Below, in pieces: positions 53,298-64,000 of a stretch of DNA of 64,000 nucleotides (position 1 is the stretch's first letter; each line of letters begins with the position of its first letter). The stretch comes from Skeletonema tropicum. Lineage: Eukaryota; Bacillariophyta; Thalassiosirophyceae; Thalassiosirales; Thalassiosiraceae. Both the position numbers and the translations under genes were made by a program. The stretch covers positions 806,001 to 870,000 of the forward strand of contig CM074130.1 in assembly GCA_037178625.1 (NCBI GenBank), in the 5' to 3' direction. The notes under the pieces are model-generated. The model did no database searches and was not told the DNA's origin. It saw nothing but the letters and a program-made list of their open reading frames with translations.

Positions 53298-53858
53298 CCA
53301 ACATGTGGACGACGAAAGTTAAAGTTATTTCAAGTCACAACCATTACATTATACATCATTACGACCTCCTCAAAATATCAGGCCGAGATTTCGATGGTCT
53401 GGATCACAAGCCTCGTTCTTCAATAACTTAACCTCAACCGAAGTATCCCGTGACACTATTTTTGAACAAGAAGGATATCTCCTCTGCCCTTGGCATTCAT
53501 TTATCGTTTAGAGATGACCTTCACCTTCGCAGCTACCTGCCATCCTATTCCTCTTCCTCACTCTGCATTGCAAATTATTTGAAGCTAGCTAGCCAGCACG
53601 TATCAAAATGAAAGGCTCACTAACTCGATCTTCCTGAGTCCTGAGGACTGAGGACTCCCTCTACACTCTTTCAAATTGCTCATTTTAATAGTGTAGGGGA
53701 AATATTCTAAGACCCTTCATAATGATTGATGATGTCACTGGTCATTCACTGTCACGTGTCACGATGGTGTTGCTGGTTGCTGTTTGCTATCACCTTCACT
53801 ATCATTAGCGCTCCTCCTCAGTAGACAATCTCCTCTGTCCTCTGGTATCGACGGCATC
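53298..53858. other. Intergenic, no gene recognised
   Basis: No supported gene. Around 53628-53660 there is a short repeat of 'gaggact'/'cctgag'. The segment includes the promoter side of the small membrane-protein gene that follows. Confidence 0.4.
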
Positions 53859-54681
53859 ATGACCTCTCATATTATAACGGCCGTCTTCTTAATCATCGTA
53901 TTGAGCATCGTGTTGAATCACAGCGAAGGGCTTGTTCGGCACAAGGATGTTGCGTTTATTGCCGCCGGTGTAAGAAGCAACTAATAGACGTCCAACCATC
54001 AACTCGGCGTTATTCTCTGCCCAACCACCGAGACGGCTGCTCAAAAAGGTAAGCCAAAGAGAACATGATGATTATATTCAAGTGATTGATTATTCAAGTA
54101 GTAACGCTGACACCTTACAATCTCATTCCGCACTATAAACAATAATTACGTACGCACGAACTAATATCACTCTCCCTCAGAGAAAGAATAAACGTCCGTG
54201 AACGCATGGAATCCGCAATAAAAAACAAGGACGCCAACAATAACAGCTTTGCCGTAGATGAAACTGATGAGGTGGAAATTCGTCCAATTCGAAGGAGAGA
54301 TGCAGTCGAAGCAGGATTGGATTATTGGATTGATGATGGTGATTTTGAGAGGGAGAAGCAGAGACGGATTGCTGTCAGGAATCGCAAGGTGCGTTTGATG
54401 ATGGATTGTCATAGGTGATTATTCTTTTCCTACTTTCATTATTGTCATGTTTGATTTTGGTATTCACCCTGACGTGTCTGTCTACTCTCCGCCATATTCA
54501 TATGAACAAAAAGGCAATGGAGGGTACAATTTCAAAAGAAAAACTGCGAGAAGAGGTAGTAGCACCATACAAACAAAATTGGATAGGATTTTTCTCAATG
54601 ATGATTGTAATTTTGGCCACAATAATTACAAAATTTCCGGAGGCCATTGAAATCCCTGTCATTAAAATCCCAGATTTATGA
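53859..54681 (+). CDS. Small single-pass membrane protein, probably plastid-targeted
   Basis: Two exons are well supported: 54179-54388 and 54514-54681, joined in phase across a GT-AG intron of 125 nt. They encode 'VEAGLDYWIDDGDFEREKQR', 'EKLREEVVAPYKQNWIGF', a membrane segment ('FSMMIVILATIITKF') and a C-terminus 'EIPVIKIPDL'. Upstream, an ATG at 53859 starts a signal peptide ('MTSHIITAVFLIIVLSIVL'). I can link it in frame by an intron 53968-54032, a 16-nt micro-exon at 54033-54048 and an intron to 54178, but this part is speculative. Without it the protein would start at 54206. A short acidic region followed by one C-terminal membrane helix suits a small thylakoid or envelope assembly protein. 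I do not recognise the family. Confidence 0.5.
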
Positions 54682-54854
54682 TTGGGTAGCATTCTACGCG
54701 TGGTGCTATAATAATGTATCTCATTTATTTTTCTCGTGCATATATTATGAAACGGCATGTATAGATTGACATGTTCTGGTTCTTTCCTTCATCAATGAAC
54801 AAGACATATAATCTTCTACTTCGTCGATTCTCGTGTAATGTATCATCAACTACT

Positions 54855-57800
54855 TCATATTTTGTCAATATTTTTCCCATCGGTTGTTCCCTTGAGCCCC
54901 AAGGTTTCCTCTTCGAACAAGATGTGGTAGTACGAACTGTTGCGAATGTAGGGCTGAAGCACCCTCGCATTGATTGGGTTCCACCAACAATGAGTGCATT
55001 GCACAATGATATCGAGATTGTTGGGGTCAATGTGCAACCTGTGCTTGGATCGATTCTCACGGATCACATCACGGAATCTCTCCTTAATTTTTGGTGTGAT
55101 TGTGTGTTCGCTAGCGTACATGTGTGTGATGTTGGTGTGCTTCAATCCCTTGGCGAATTTCGTCCATGTTTTGTGAGAGACGTTGTAGGTCTCGCCAATG
55201 TTTAAGCACCACGTACGATTCTTGGGCGTTTGAAGCACACGGAGAAGATGCATCATTTGATCATCTCTCATGGCTTTGTTGAAATTCTGTCAAATTTAGA
55301 GAAATAATATAAGATGAGCACATGGGTGCAAGAGGAGGGAAAGAAAAGGTTGCACGTAACACAAAGTCAGACCCACCTGGATGTAAAGAGCTTGGCAATT
55401 CGTGTTTTCTTCCAATGCATCAAGAGTAGCATCCATAACAATTGGTGCGATATCCGGGTCATTAAGATATTTCTTCAATTTGAGCACCACCATATCGGAG
55501 TCATTGTTTCTCAACTTATCAAGAAGGTCCTTCACACCGGGAGCATTCAGCTGTGACTTGGACGGTTGACGACTAGAACGTCGTACCCATGAATTGTTAT
55601 TGGCACCAAATGCAGCAGAGTCTTCGCCGAGGATCTTCCTAACCTCCTCTTCTGTTAGCGGTTTTTCTTTAGGAGGGGCAGGGGCTACCACAAAGTCTTC
55701 AATGGAGGATTTTCGTCTGTACTTCCGCTTCCGCTTTGTTGTTCCTCTCACTTTCAACTTCGAAGGTTTCTTGGGTCGCTTCTTCTTGGCTCCAGCAACA
55801 CTATCATCGTCAGAAGACGAGTCAGAATCGCTAGACGAGGAAGAAGAAGATGACGAGCTCGACGAGGAAGAGCTGCTACTACTGCTCGACGACGACGAAG
55901 AGGAGGAACTACTGCTAGAACTTGTGCTTGTGGTACTGTCTGAGTCACTCTTGTGCTCCATGTCATCAAGATTAAACGTTTTCTCTTCATGTTGCGGGGC
56001 CACAACTTTCCTCCTGGCCTTGAGGACGATCCTTCTCTTATTTGAAGTCGCCGCCACTGGGGCGGTTTCAGACGAATTAGACTGTAGCCTAAGCTTCTTC
56101 GTTGCGGATTGTTTCATTGACTTGGGAGCATAATCCACTTTTAATTCTCTCTCTGCGTTGATAGCGTATCTCTCAGACTGTTCCACACTGGGAACAGATA
56201 CTGGAGACTCACTCAACACTGCTGGACGCCTTGTCGATTCATCTTTGCCAAAAAGTTCTGCTTCCATCGTCTTACTATCAGTAGGCGGAGATGACTTCAT
56301 GCGATTACGTGCCTTCGCCAGTATCTCTTGAGCTTTGCTTTGTATCCGTGGCTTCGACGACTTCCCTTCTTCTTTGCCAACCTCAGCTACTCTCACCCTG
56401 GGCGAATCTTTCCCGTCACGAGGCGAACATGTGATTCTCAATTTAAGCCTTTTTGTTGTTTTCTTCCCCGTGGGAGTGGGCGGGTCATTAGAAGATGGCA
56501 ATGAGCCCAAAGAAGCAGCCTTAGGTAACTTAATACGGATATGATTCTTTCGAATGATTTGATCAGTAGCGGCGGTGTCAGCATCAGTGGGAGGGGACAT
56601 CGCTTTGGGAGCAGTAGACTCATCCTTGACTTCCTTTCGTAAATCATAGATCGCAGCAGTGCCATCATCGACCAAACTAGAAGCCACATGGTCGTTGCTA
56701 GTTGCGAGGGATTTCGAATGTGAATACGAGCTTGGTTCTTCAGCAAAGGAAGTTGCAGACAACGAAGGGGTTTCATTTCTGTCCATGGACGATTGAGGGT
56801 GTACCTGATACTCTCGATGCTGCTGATGCTGCCGATCTTCCTCATAGTGATTGTTGGGAGGAGCCTGGGGAGGAGGGCCTTCATTCCACCCTCCTGATTC
56901 ATGCTGAAAGGGCTGTGACCTTGGGGGCTCATTATAATTCCCATCTTGATAATGATCTTGGTCATCAAAACGACTCTGGATTTGATGGTTATGGTCGTCA
57001 TGATAAACTCCCTCCATGTCGTTATTGCCACAATGATCATATCGCTCTTCTTGACGCCAACGCGGTGAATGATTCTGATGCTGTTCTTGACGGTGGTACT
57101 GCTGAAACTCTAGCTGATCGCTTCTACCACTAATCATGTCATCACCACCTCGATTGTGGTGCAAGCTACCACAGTTATCATCTCTAAACCCTTCATTACG
57201 ATTCCAATCAGCACCACCATTACCAAACTCTCGTTCACCTCTTCTCTCAGTCTCATCCCAATGATTCAAAGCGCCCCGTTGACCATGATTATCATCAAAA
57301 CGATCATCATCTCTCCACCATATCGTTGCCCCTCACCAAATTCACGTGGATCCTGATAATTCTCACGAGGGGGCTGCTCTAGATGACGACCGTCAAATCT
57401 GACCTGTCTCTCATGGTAGCCTTCCTCTGGATAATGACGATACTGCTGCTCCTGCTCTGGGTAACGCTGATGTTCCTCAAAACGCTGTTTCTCCTGTGGC
57501 ACTTGAAAATGATGACGCGGCTGATGGGATTCCTCACGATAATTCGGAATCCGTCGTTCCATCCTATTCCCAGAAGGAGGCGCTGAGGAAGAAGAAAATG
57601 TATCCGCAAGACGAGAATAATCACCCCTCCCACCGTCCAAATTCGACGTCGAATGGCGTTGTTGATGATCCATCTTTCTTGTTGGACAAGCTTGAATCCA
57701 ATGACCGGGCACATTGCAAAGACGACACACGTAGCCTTCTGGCGGTTGGGTGTGTGGACGAGACGCCTCCAAATTAGTATTGCGACCGTTATCGTTACCA

Positions 57801-59638
57801 TTCGTTGGACAAGCTTGAATCCAATGTCCAGGAATGTTACAAAGACGACAGACGTATCCTTCGGGCGGAATGTGATGTGGTCGAGGAGGAGGTGCCTCCA
57901 TGTTATTATTGTTGTTGCTTCGTTGCATTCCACCACGGTCGTAGGAACCGCCACCACTACTGCCACCATGGTTGTTGTAGTCTGAAAACATTGGATGCTG
58001 CTCCCTATCACGTTGTCCTCCCTCCGTACCAATATTTCGATGCATACCTCCATTGAAACGATTGATGTTGCCACCGTAATTGTTGTTGTTATTGCTGTGA
58101 CTGTTGCTCCTACCTATATTATTCGAATGACGTTGCTGTTGTTGATAATAATCCACATCCTTGGCAGTAGAATTCTGATAATGTGAATGATCTTCATCTT
58201 TGGTAGTAGGACAAGCTTGAATCCAATGTCCCGGAATGTTACAGAGGCGACAGACATAACCCTCAGGTGGAACTGGATTATAATGTGGCTTTTGCGGGCG
58301 ATGATGATGAGAAGGAGGTGCGTCCATACCACGATTAAAACCGGGATTGTTGTTATTGTTGTGGCTGTTATTCATTTGACGTGGATGATGATCATTATTG
58401 TCTTTGGTTGGACAAGCTTGAATCCAATGTCCAGGAATATTGCACAAACGACAGACATATCCTTCGGGTGGTATGTGATGTGGTCGAGGAGGAGGAGGTG
58501 CCTCCATATTGTTCATTCTTCCATCAAAGGCCCCACCATTGTTGTTCTTATTGTACCTACGATGAAAGTGATGATCCCCACCACCCCCATGATAATCATT
58601 GGCACGGGAATTATATTTGCCGCCACCACTGTTGACACGGGAATCCCCATCATAATTTCGATTGTCACTGTTGCTGCTACTGCTACCACCACCACGATTC
58701 GCATTATTCGTACCGTTGCCATTCGGATAATGTCGCTGATGAGACGGTGAAGATCCACCCTGATACCTTTGCTGCGATTTCTCCCTCCATTGTTGTTGCT
58801 GAGGCTTATCCTCCCTCCGTTGTTGTTGTTGTTGCTGTAGATGATGATGATTATTGCTATTGTTGGTAGGATAGTCCCCCCGATCCATTTTTCGGTCCGA
58901 CGGTGGTCCCATGCCACTACTACCACCACCGCTTTTATTATCAGCATTGCCACTTTCATTAGCAGCAGTATTGCGAATACAATCAGTTTCATTGTTTGAT
59001 CCAACCAACTTGTTGTATTCATTTTGTTCCTCCTGCTGTTGCTGATGATGCTGCAACTCATTTCCCGTGGTTAAAACAGGTGTGGAAGAATTATCAGTAT
59101 TCAATCGTTGCTCGTGCACTGCCACCCCTCCAGTTTTTGATATCGTCTTCGTTTGTTTTGGTAGCGATGTCCCATCCACCAAAGAGGGAGATGGAACTCG
59201 TATTTTCTTCAGCGGAGGTTGACCCCCCAATTTTGCATTTTCCTGCACCACCCCCTCCCGCTGCCGCCGACTAAGTTGCTGCAATGAAATCTGCCGTCCC
59301 CCCTCATTGTTTTGATTCACTATTAATGGCTGTTGAACACGATGAGGTGGTGGAGTAAATTTTATCCCCTTATGATGGATTGTACTCGTTTCGTGATTTT
59401 GCCCCTCTTCATCATCATCACCACCATAACTTTTATTGTAATTTCGATCAGGTGGTTGTTGCGGATAAGATCTACGTTTGCGTTTAAATTTATGTCGATC
59501 ATCAAGACCATGATTATTATTTGGGGGGGTGTTGAGGCTGAGGGATGTTGTGTTATTTGAATTATTGGTAGAGCTGCTGCTGCTGGATCTCATGCCGCTT
59601 CCTGGTGGCGTCGGTGACGCCGCTGCTGCTGCCAGCAT
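54855..59638 (-). CDS. CCHC zinc-knuckle protein with poly-Ser and C-terminal diatom domain
   Basis: The first frame (59638-57266) starts 'MLAAAAASPTPPG', is rich in Asn, Gln, Gly and His, and has four near-identical CCHC zinc knuckles ('GYVCRLCNIPGHWIQACP', C-x2-C-x4-H-x4-C) that bind RNA or single-stranded DNA. Near 57320 the sense reading moves by one base into a frame continuing to 55377 ('WRDDDRFDDNHGQRGALNH'), with Tyr/Arg/Gln-rich, Lys-rich and long poly-Ser/Asp regions. Intron 55376-55287 (90 nt, GT-AG, phase 0). Exon 2 (55286-54855) completes a C-terminal domain ('TWCLNIGETYNVS', 'HMYASEHTI', 'CTHCWWNPIN') that I know from other uncharacterised stramenopile proteins. A nuclear RNA-related role is inferred. 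Two separate genes are possible if the break is real, but the second frame has no ATG at its start. Confidence 0.65.
55805..55930. repeat. Poly-Ser/Asp coding tract
   Basis: On the minus strand a run of about 40 mostly Ser codons followed by Ser-Asp alternation ('SDSDSSSDDDS') is encoded. The codons are mixed, so this is selected protein composition rather than a simple microsatellite. Confidence 0.8.
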
Positions 59639-60210
59639 TTTAAATGATTATGCAGCTCTCGCTAAGAAGGGCTACTCAGCTGACTGTTGGTGCTGCATGA
59701 TGAGGATTTATTGACGGCGAAAGGCTGCTAAGTACCTACCTACCAGGCAGTGAATACCATGATCTTTGTCTTTTTGCGAGCTCTGCGCTGTTCATGAATC
59801 ATGTGTGGACAGCAGCCGTTGAGAAAACGGGACCCGTTCGTGTTCTGTGACTGGTTTCCCATGCCGTTTCCCAAAGAAAAGAGGGACATGTGTCTTAAAT
59901 CAGAGGTGACTCAACGCAAGAAAGCTACATAGCTAGCAGTACTCGACGCTGTCACATCTAAGGACACTCAAGGGACACTCACGGCGAATGTCCTTGAGTG
60001 TCCTTGACTATCCTTGAGTGTCCTTGCTTTGCTTGTGATTTTTTGTGATTTGTGATTGGGGATGGAGCAAGGCGAAAAGTTGGCGATAGATGGCAGAGAA
60101 GAAAGGCGAATTGCGATGCGAAAAGTGCTATCGTACCTCTCAAAACCGATATGACACGAGAAGCATCTGGCAGGGAAAGAAAATATCAGGAATCAATCAC
60201 GCACAAATAA
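59639..60210. other. Intergenic, short tandem repeat
   Basis: No gene was recognised. Around 59962-60026 'tgtccttgagtgtccttga' is repeated with an inverted partner 'aaggacactcaagggacact', able to form a hairpin. The region is also the promoter side of the zinc-knuckle gene. Confidence 0.5.
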
Positions 60211-60508
60211 AGACGGTTAGAGTAACTTTTACACCGCCTGTCCGTCTCATATTTTTCTTTTTGGACTCTCACAAATTAGTTAGTAAACCGCTAGCGTTAG
60301 AGCAGCCGTATGCAAAAATCATTATTCATATCATATACATCACCTGAAAGCATTTTATATGAGGTTTTCAACGATATCAAGAACATCGATCACACACAGG
60401 GTCTTCTAGTTCATTTACTTAGTCCTTTCTGAGTACCGGATACCCTCTATTTCACAAAAAACTTGGTCTGTCATGCGCCAGGTGTAAAAGTTACTCTAAC
60501 CGTCTTAA
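60208..60508. mobile_element. MITE with 25-bp perfect TIRs and TAA target duplication
   Basis: The element 60211-60505 (295 bp) ends in perfect 25-bp inverted repeats beginning 'AGACGGTTAGAGTAAC'. A TAA trinucleotide flanks each end (60208-60210 and 60506-60508), which fits PIF/Harbinger insertion into TWA. No coding capacity. Confidence 0.8.
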
Positions 60509-60518
60509 ATCATCAAGC

Positions 60519-60770
60519 CAAGATACTAGGCCTTTGGGTATAGGGGGGCGAGGGGGAGCCCCCCGATATTGAGGGTTCTGATATGGTGGCAAAATCGTCT
60601 AAATGGGGGAAAAATGGTCCATATTAGCCAACATTTAGCTAGCTTTAGACGGAAATCACGGGAGATTCGCTAACTAACCGTCCCCCCCTTCTCGCCGGGG
60701 GGAATCTGGGGGGGAAATCCCCCCGATAAGGGGTAGGCTAGCCCCCTATACCCAAAGGCCTACAAGATAC
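60519..60770. mobile_element. MITE with 8-bp target duplication
   Basis: The element 60527-60762 (236 bp) has inverted ends sharing 21 bp starting 'TAGGCCTTTGGGTATAG', followed by C/G-rich subterminal runs. The 8-bp direct repeat 'caagatac' flanks it at 60519-60526 and 60763-60770. It lies only about 20 bp from the neighbouring TAA-flanked MITE. The 8-bp duplication suggests a hAT-like origin. Confidence 0.82.
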
Positions 60771-60931
60771 GCAAAATCTGCATGCAGCATGTACATACTT
60801 ACTTCTACGTACCAGCATGAAAATGCGATGCAACAAGATAGAACCAAAGGAAGGCTGCAAACCTTTGTCATAAAAAGAACAAATAATAATAATCACTACT
60901 GTCGACTTCTTCTACTCTCAAGAACCCAACC

Positions 60932-61936
60932 ATGTCATCATCCTACACCAAACCCGCACCAAAGTTTGACCTCTCATCTCCTTCGCCGGCGTACACACTT
61001 GCTTCTGGTGACAAGATACCTATTATCGCCTACGGCACCTTCCGCTCCAACCCGGGTGAAGTTGGCCCTGCCGTAATTGAGGCACTCAAAGCTGGATATC
61101 GTCACTTGGACTTGGCTCATGTGTACGGGAATGAAGAAGAAATCGGAAAGGCGTTGAAGCAAGCGTTCGATGAGGGTATTGTCACTCGCGAGGAATTGTT
61201 CATTACGGGAAAACTCTGGAACTCTGATCATGATGTGGAGATTGTACCAAAGGCTGCTGCACATTCGTTGAACAATTTGCAATTGGATTACTTTGATCTC
61301 TATTTGATACATTTTCCTGTATGTTGGAAACACTTTGGCTTGTCTACACCCAGCTGGGGGGAATCGACCTTAGGAAATACGCCATTGATCGATACGTGGA
61401 GAGCCATGGAGGATTTAGTTGACAAGGGTGTGTGCAAGAATATTGGTGTTAGTAACTATCCGATGATGCTTATGCATGATTTGGTAACACAGGCCAGAAT
61501 ACAACCAGCATGTAATCAAATCGAAGTGCATGCTTACTACCAGAGAGAAAGTCTTGTGAATTATTGCCTCTCAAGAAACATTTGTGTCACGGCACACACT
61601 CCGTTGGGAGGAGGTCTCCTCAACTCAGAAACATGGAACGCACCCATTCCTTTGAAGGATGATATAATTGTGGAGATTGCAAAGAACCACGGAAAGAGTC
61701 CAGCACAAGTACTCCTGCGATACTTGTTGCAACGGGGTGTAGTTGTCTTGCCGAAGAGTGTGAAGCCCCATCGTATGGCAGAGAACAAGGACATTCTTGA
61801 TTTCTCTTTGACGGCAGATGATATGAAGAAAATTGTGACGCTGGACAAAGGCTGTAAGACAAACAAAAATCCTCTTTCCTCATTTTTGGGCGGACCCGAT
61901 GCTTTCAGTGAGGAGGGAACTGATATTTTTGATTGA
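60932..61936 (+). CDS. Aldo/keto reductase
   Basis: An intact single-exon enzyme of 334 residues, normal for the family. It should fold as an (alpha/beta)8 barrel and use NADPH to reduce aldehydes or ketones. The catalytic tetrad is present: Asp60 and Tyr65 in 'GYRHLDLAHVYGNEEE', Lys94 in 'FITGKLW' and His127 in 'YLIHFP'. The 'NIGVSNYP' and 'LLRYLLQRGVVVLPKSVKP' segments match the conserved barrel strand and cofactor loop. There is no clear signal or transit peptide, so cytosolic. The substrate cannot be told; D-xylose/aldose reductase-like is the closest general type. Two MITEs lie 170-720 bp upstream and could affect its promoter. Confidence 0.93.
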   Translation: MSSSYTKPAPKFDLSSPSPAYTLASGDKIPIIAYGTFRSNPGEVGPAVIEALKAGYRHLDLAHVYGNEEEIGKALKQAFDEGIVTREELFITGKLWNSDHDVEIVPKAAAHSLNNLQLDYFDLYLIHFPVCWKHFGLSTPSWGESTLGNTPLIDTWRAMEDLVDKGVCKNIGVSNYPMMLMHDLVTQARIQPACNQIEVHAYYQRESLVNYCLSRNICVTAHTPLGGGLLNSETWNAPIPLKDDIIVEIAKNHGKSPAQVLLRYLLQRGVVVLPKSVKPHRMAENKDILDFSLTADDMKKIVTLDKGCKTNKNPLSSFLGGPDAFSEEGTDIFD

Positions 61937-62196
61937 ATAGAAAGAGAATCCTCGTCACTCGTATTTAAGTGATAGTAATCTGAGCCGTTGAAATATTGCG
62001 AATGTTTATTTGCTGTCAAGTGTGCGTTTCCTGTGCCATCAATCCAATGGAATGCACAATTGAGTTAGCTAGGAGACAATACTTAGTAGCGGCCATTTAC
62101 ATAAGGCAGCGCTGCAAGGCACTCAGCAACTCATTGGAGGAGGAAAGATTTGGTAAACGAGTAAAGGAGCATTTATACTATCAATGTCAATCAGTC

Positions 62197-63564
62197 TTAC
62201 TTGCTTGAAAGACTTTCGACTTGACTTACTTCTTCTTCCGCCGGTGCGAGAGAAAGACGTTGGGATACTTGAGACAAATTTTCGTGTGCAAAAGAGAACT
62301 CTCTGTGAGATAAGCCAGACGACAAGGCACTTGATCCAGAGGATCTTGATAGATTAGAACCGTTCCTACCATTTGGGATCTCTTCAGATGGCATTGGCCG
62401 ATCAAGGTAGGATTCATCCGATGTCAAACGATCAGGCATTGTTACTAAGAAAGAGGCGACCTCATGTTTTCGTGGTGATGCATTTACAGCCACAGCTGGC
62501 TTTTTCACGGAGGAATCAGAATGATGTCTACGAATGAATGACTTCAATAATTGAGACGAATAGTTGGTGTACCACTCTTGGGACAATTCCTTTGTCCAGT
62601 CGATTTGTGTAGTATCCATCGTCACGGGCTCGCTCATCTCCTCCTTCTCCACATTCCTCCTCGATGGATTCTTGCTCTTGCTCCTATTGAGTGCATCCCT
62701 CAATGTCTGGCTAGTCTTTTCCATGGCCTTCTTGTCCCCGATATCAGGGTAGATGATATCATTGCGTTTGTCATATCTGAGGAATCGTCCACCGATCATT
62801 CGTACAGCAGCTACAATGCCCTGTGATAAAGATGAGATGCGCAATGTTGGTTTTAGTACAGCGTTGTATGCACAAGATGTGAAAGTAGAATAATATATTA
62901 CATTTTTCTACACTATCAAGATGGACCAGCCTCAATAATCCAGCTCCAAATGTCAGCTCACACAAACACTCTCCTGCGACAGAAACGAGAACTCACCCTG
63001 GAAATCTTCTTCTTATCCCTCTCGTGACATAAAATGTAAAGATCCTATTGAATATTACAAAGACGTTTAGAAAAGCAACAAATATAGTGAGCTAAAGTCA
63101 AGGTAAAGTCTCGTTGCACATGGACTGGAGATGGAGTAATTACCTTATTAGCAGACACCAAGCGTCGGTAGTTGACGCTGCCGATATGACTGTGCGGCTT
63201 GCCTTTTCCGCGGCCACATAACACATCCTGATCATTTACGGACAATCCGCTGCCATTCGTTCCATCGTTTAAGGATTTAGAGTTGAAGGCTGTCGCGACA
63301 GGGATTGATGTTGCTGTTGTAGCGGTAGCGGTAGCGGTAGCGGTAGCGGTGTGGTCAAGTCTGTCGACCTTGGCTTCGTAATCTACTTTTGCTTTTTTGT
63401 TAGGTACGATAATTATTATCCATGTTGTTTGGAGTTTTTCTTTGGCCACTCATTACATCGTCATTGAGTGATGGCTGCTTCTGCTGGACTTGGGTTGGCT
63501 GTACAACTGTATCATTGTCCTTCGGGTAGTTGGCCACTGTTGCTTCGTTATGATGATTGAACAT
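62197..63564 (-). CDS. DUF6824-domain protein
   Basis: The start at 63564 ('MFNHHNEATVANYP') leads to a frame that needs a one-base correction near 63404 before 'KKAKVDYEAKVDRL', a Thr-Ala repeat and the DUF6824 signature 'DVLCGRGKGKPHSHIGSVNY'. The following introns are clear: 63143-63045 and 62996-62821 (GT-AG), with a 16-codon middle exon 63044-62997 ('DLYILCHERDKKKISR'). The last exon (62820-62197) completes the domain ('GRFLRYDK', 'MEKTSQTLRDAL') and adds a Ser-rich tail. DUF6824 proteins are numerous in diatoms; a DNA-binding or regulatory role has been suspected but I know of no established function. Confidence 0.75.
63318..63352. repeat. GGTAGC hexanucleotide microsatellite in a coding region
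   Basis: Five to six units of 'ggtagc' encode a Thr-Ala run in the DUF6824 gene. In-frame length change would not break the gene. Confidence 0.85.
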
Positions 63565-64000
63565 TTCAATGCTTTGAGATAAGATCTGTGAAGGAAAATA
63601 TCATATGCCGCAGGCAATGAAGGATCGAGACAAGGATCGAGACCCCTGCTCTTGACCAAGACCTACTAACTGCCTGAGGTTGGCTGCACGACAAAGAACG
63701 ACCAACGACCTGACTCATTTTCTTAGCAAGAAGAAAATTTATTTGTGAGTGGGTCCTCCTTTCCTGTCTAGTATCTCTCCAGTGGAGTACTCAATAAACT
63801 GCTCCTTATTGGGACCTACCAAACCACGCCTGCGCTGGGCATGGTACCTACCTCGAGAGAAGAGATTGGATTGATTCATCGAGGACAGTGCAAGGTGGAG
63901 TAGATCGTAGGGTCTCTCTCTAGTTCAGTAAGAAAGTACAAGTACAAGAAGTACAACTAGAGGTACTTGATTTTAATACCGATTATTACTATGAAAGCGC
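63565..64000. other. Intergenic to window end, no gene recognised
   Basis: This is the upstream flank of the DUF6824 gene. No supported open frame. Confidence 0.4.

Noticed and set aside
55594..56133. Plus-strand frame with a poly-Asp/Glu/Leu run
   Set aside because: It is antisense of the poly-Ser region of the zinc-knuckle gene, which has a proper intron and a conserved C-terminal domain.

Overview
The window is nuclear DNA of a photosynthetic eukaryote, most likely a centric diatom of the Thalassiosira type. I judge this from short GT-AG introns of about 90-125 nt, secreted Lys/Trp/Ser-Pro proteins of the silica-matrix kind, a BspA-type leucine-rich-repeat gene, a DUF6824 gene, tandem AP2-domain proteins, and signal peptides with plastid-type cleavage sites. 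The species assignment is inference. No bacterial operon, rRNA, tRNA or CRISPR array was recognised.

Layout. 1-4.4 kb is gene-poor and holds a decayed Ty1/copia remnant. 4.4-9.2 kb is a large nested palindrome carrying copies of a small multicopy gene family. 9.4-12.4 kb has a cytochrome P450 and a convergent Golgi-type sulfotransferase. 12.9-17.8 kb has two tandem zinc-cluster plus multi-AP2 proteins, one of them broken. 18.7-22.6 kb has a head-to-head zinc pair: a COG0523/ZNG1-type metallochaperone GTPase and a ZIP transporter with a histidine-rich array made of duplicated mini-exons. 23-32.2 kb is repeat territory with more broken copies of the palindrome family, a segmental duplication, and nested MITE-like elements with clean target duplications. 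32-37.9 kb is mostly degraded or unrecognised, with an array of five covarying hairpins at 34.9-35.06 kb. 38-42 kb holds two convergent, frame-broken genes. 42.1-45 kb is an LRR gene split by an intron-containing WW-domain gene. 45.2-53.3 kb is a cluster of secreted low-complexity proteins, including a silica-protein/FG-GAP/DOMON chimera and its decayed paralogue. 53.8-64 kb has a small membrane protein, a large CCHC zinc-knuckle protein, two neighbouring MITEs, an aldo/keto reductase and a DUF6824 gene.

How genes may work together. The ZNG1-type GTPase and the ZIP transporter share a short intergenic region and fit one zinc-acquisition and delivery module. The secreted proteins at 45-53 kb look like a cell-wall biomineralisation cluster.

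Caution. Many genes need one or more single-base frame corrections, especially between 36 and 53 kb, while others of 1-2.4 kb are perfectly open. Whether this is real decay or uncorrected assembly indels cannot be decided from the sequence alone. All exon models come from reading splice signals and frame.
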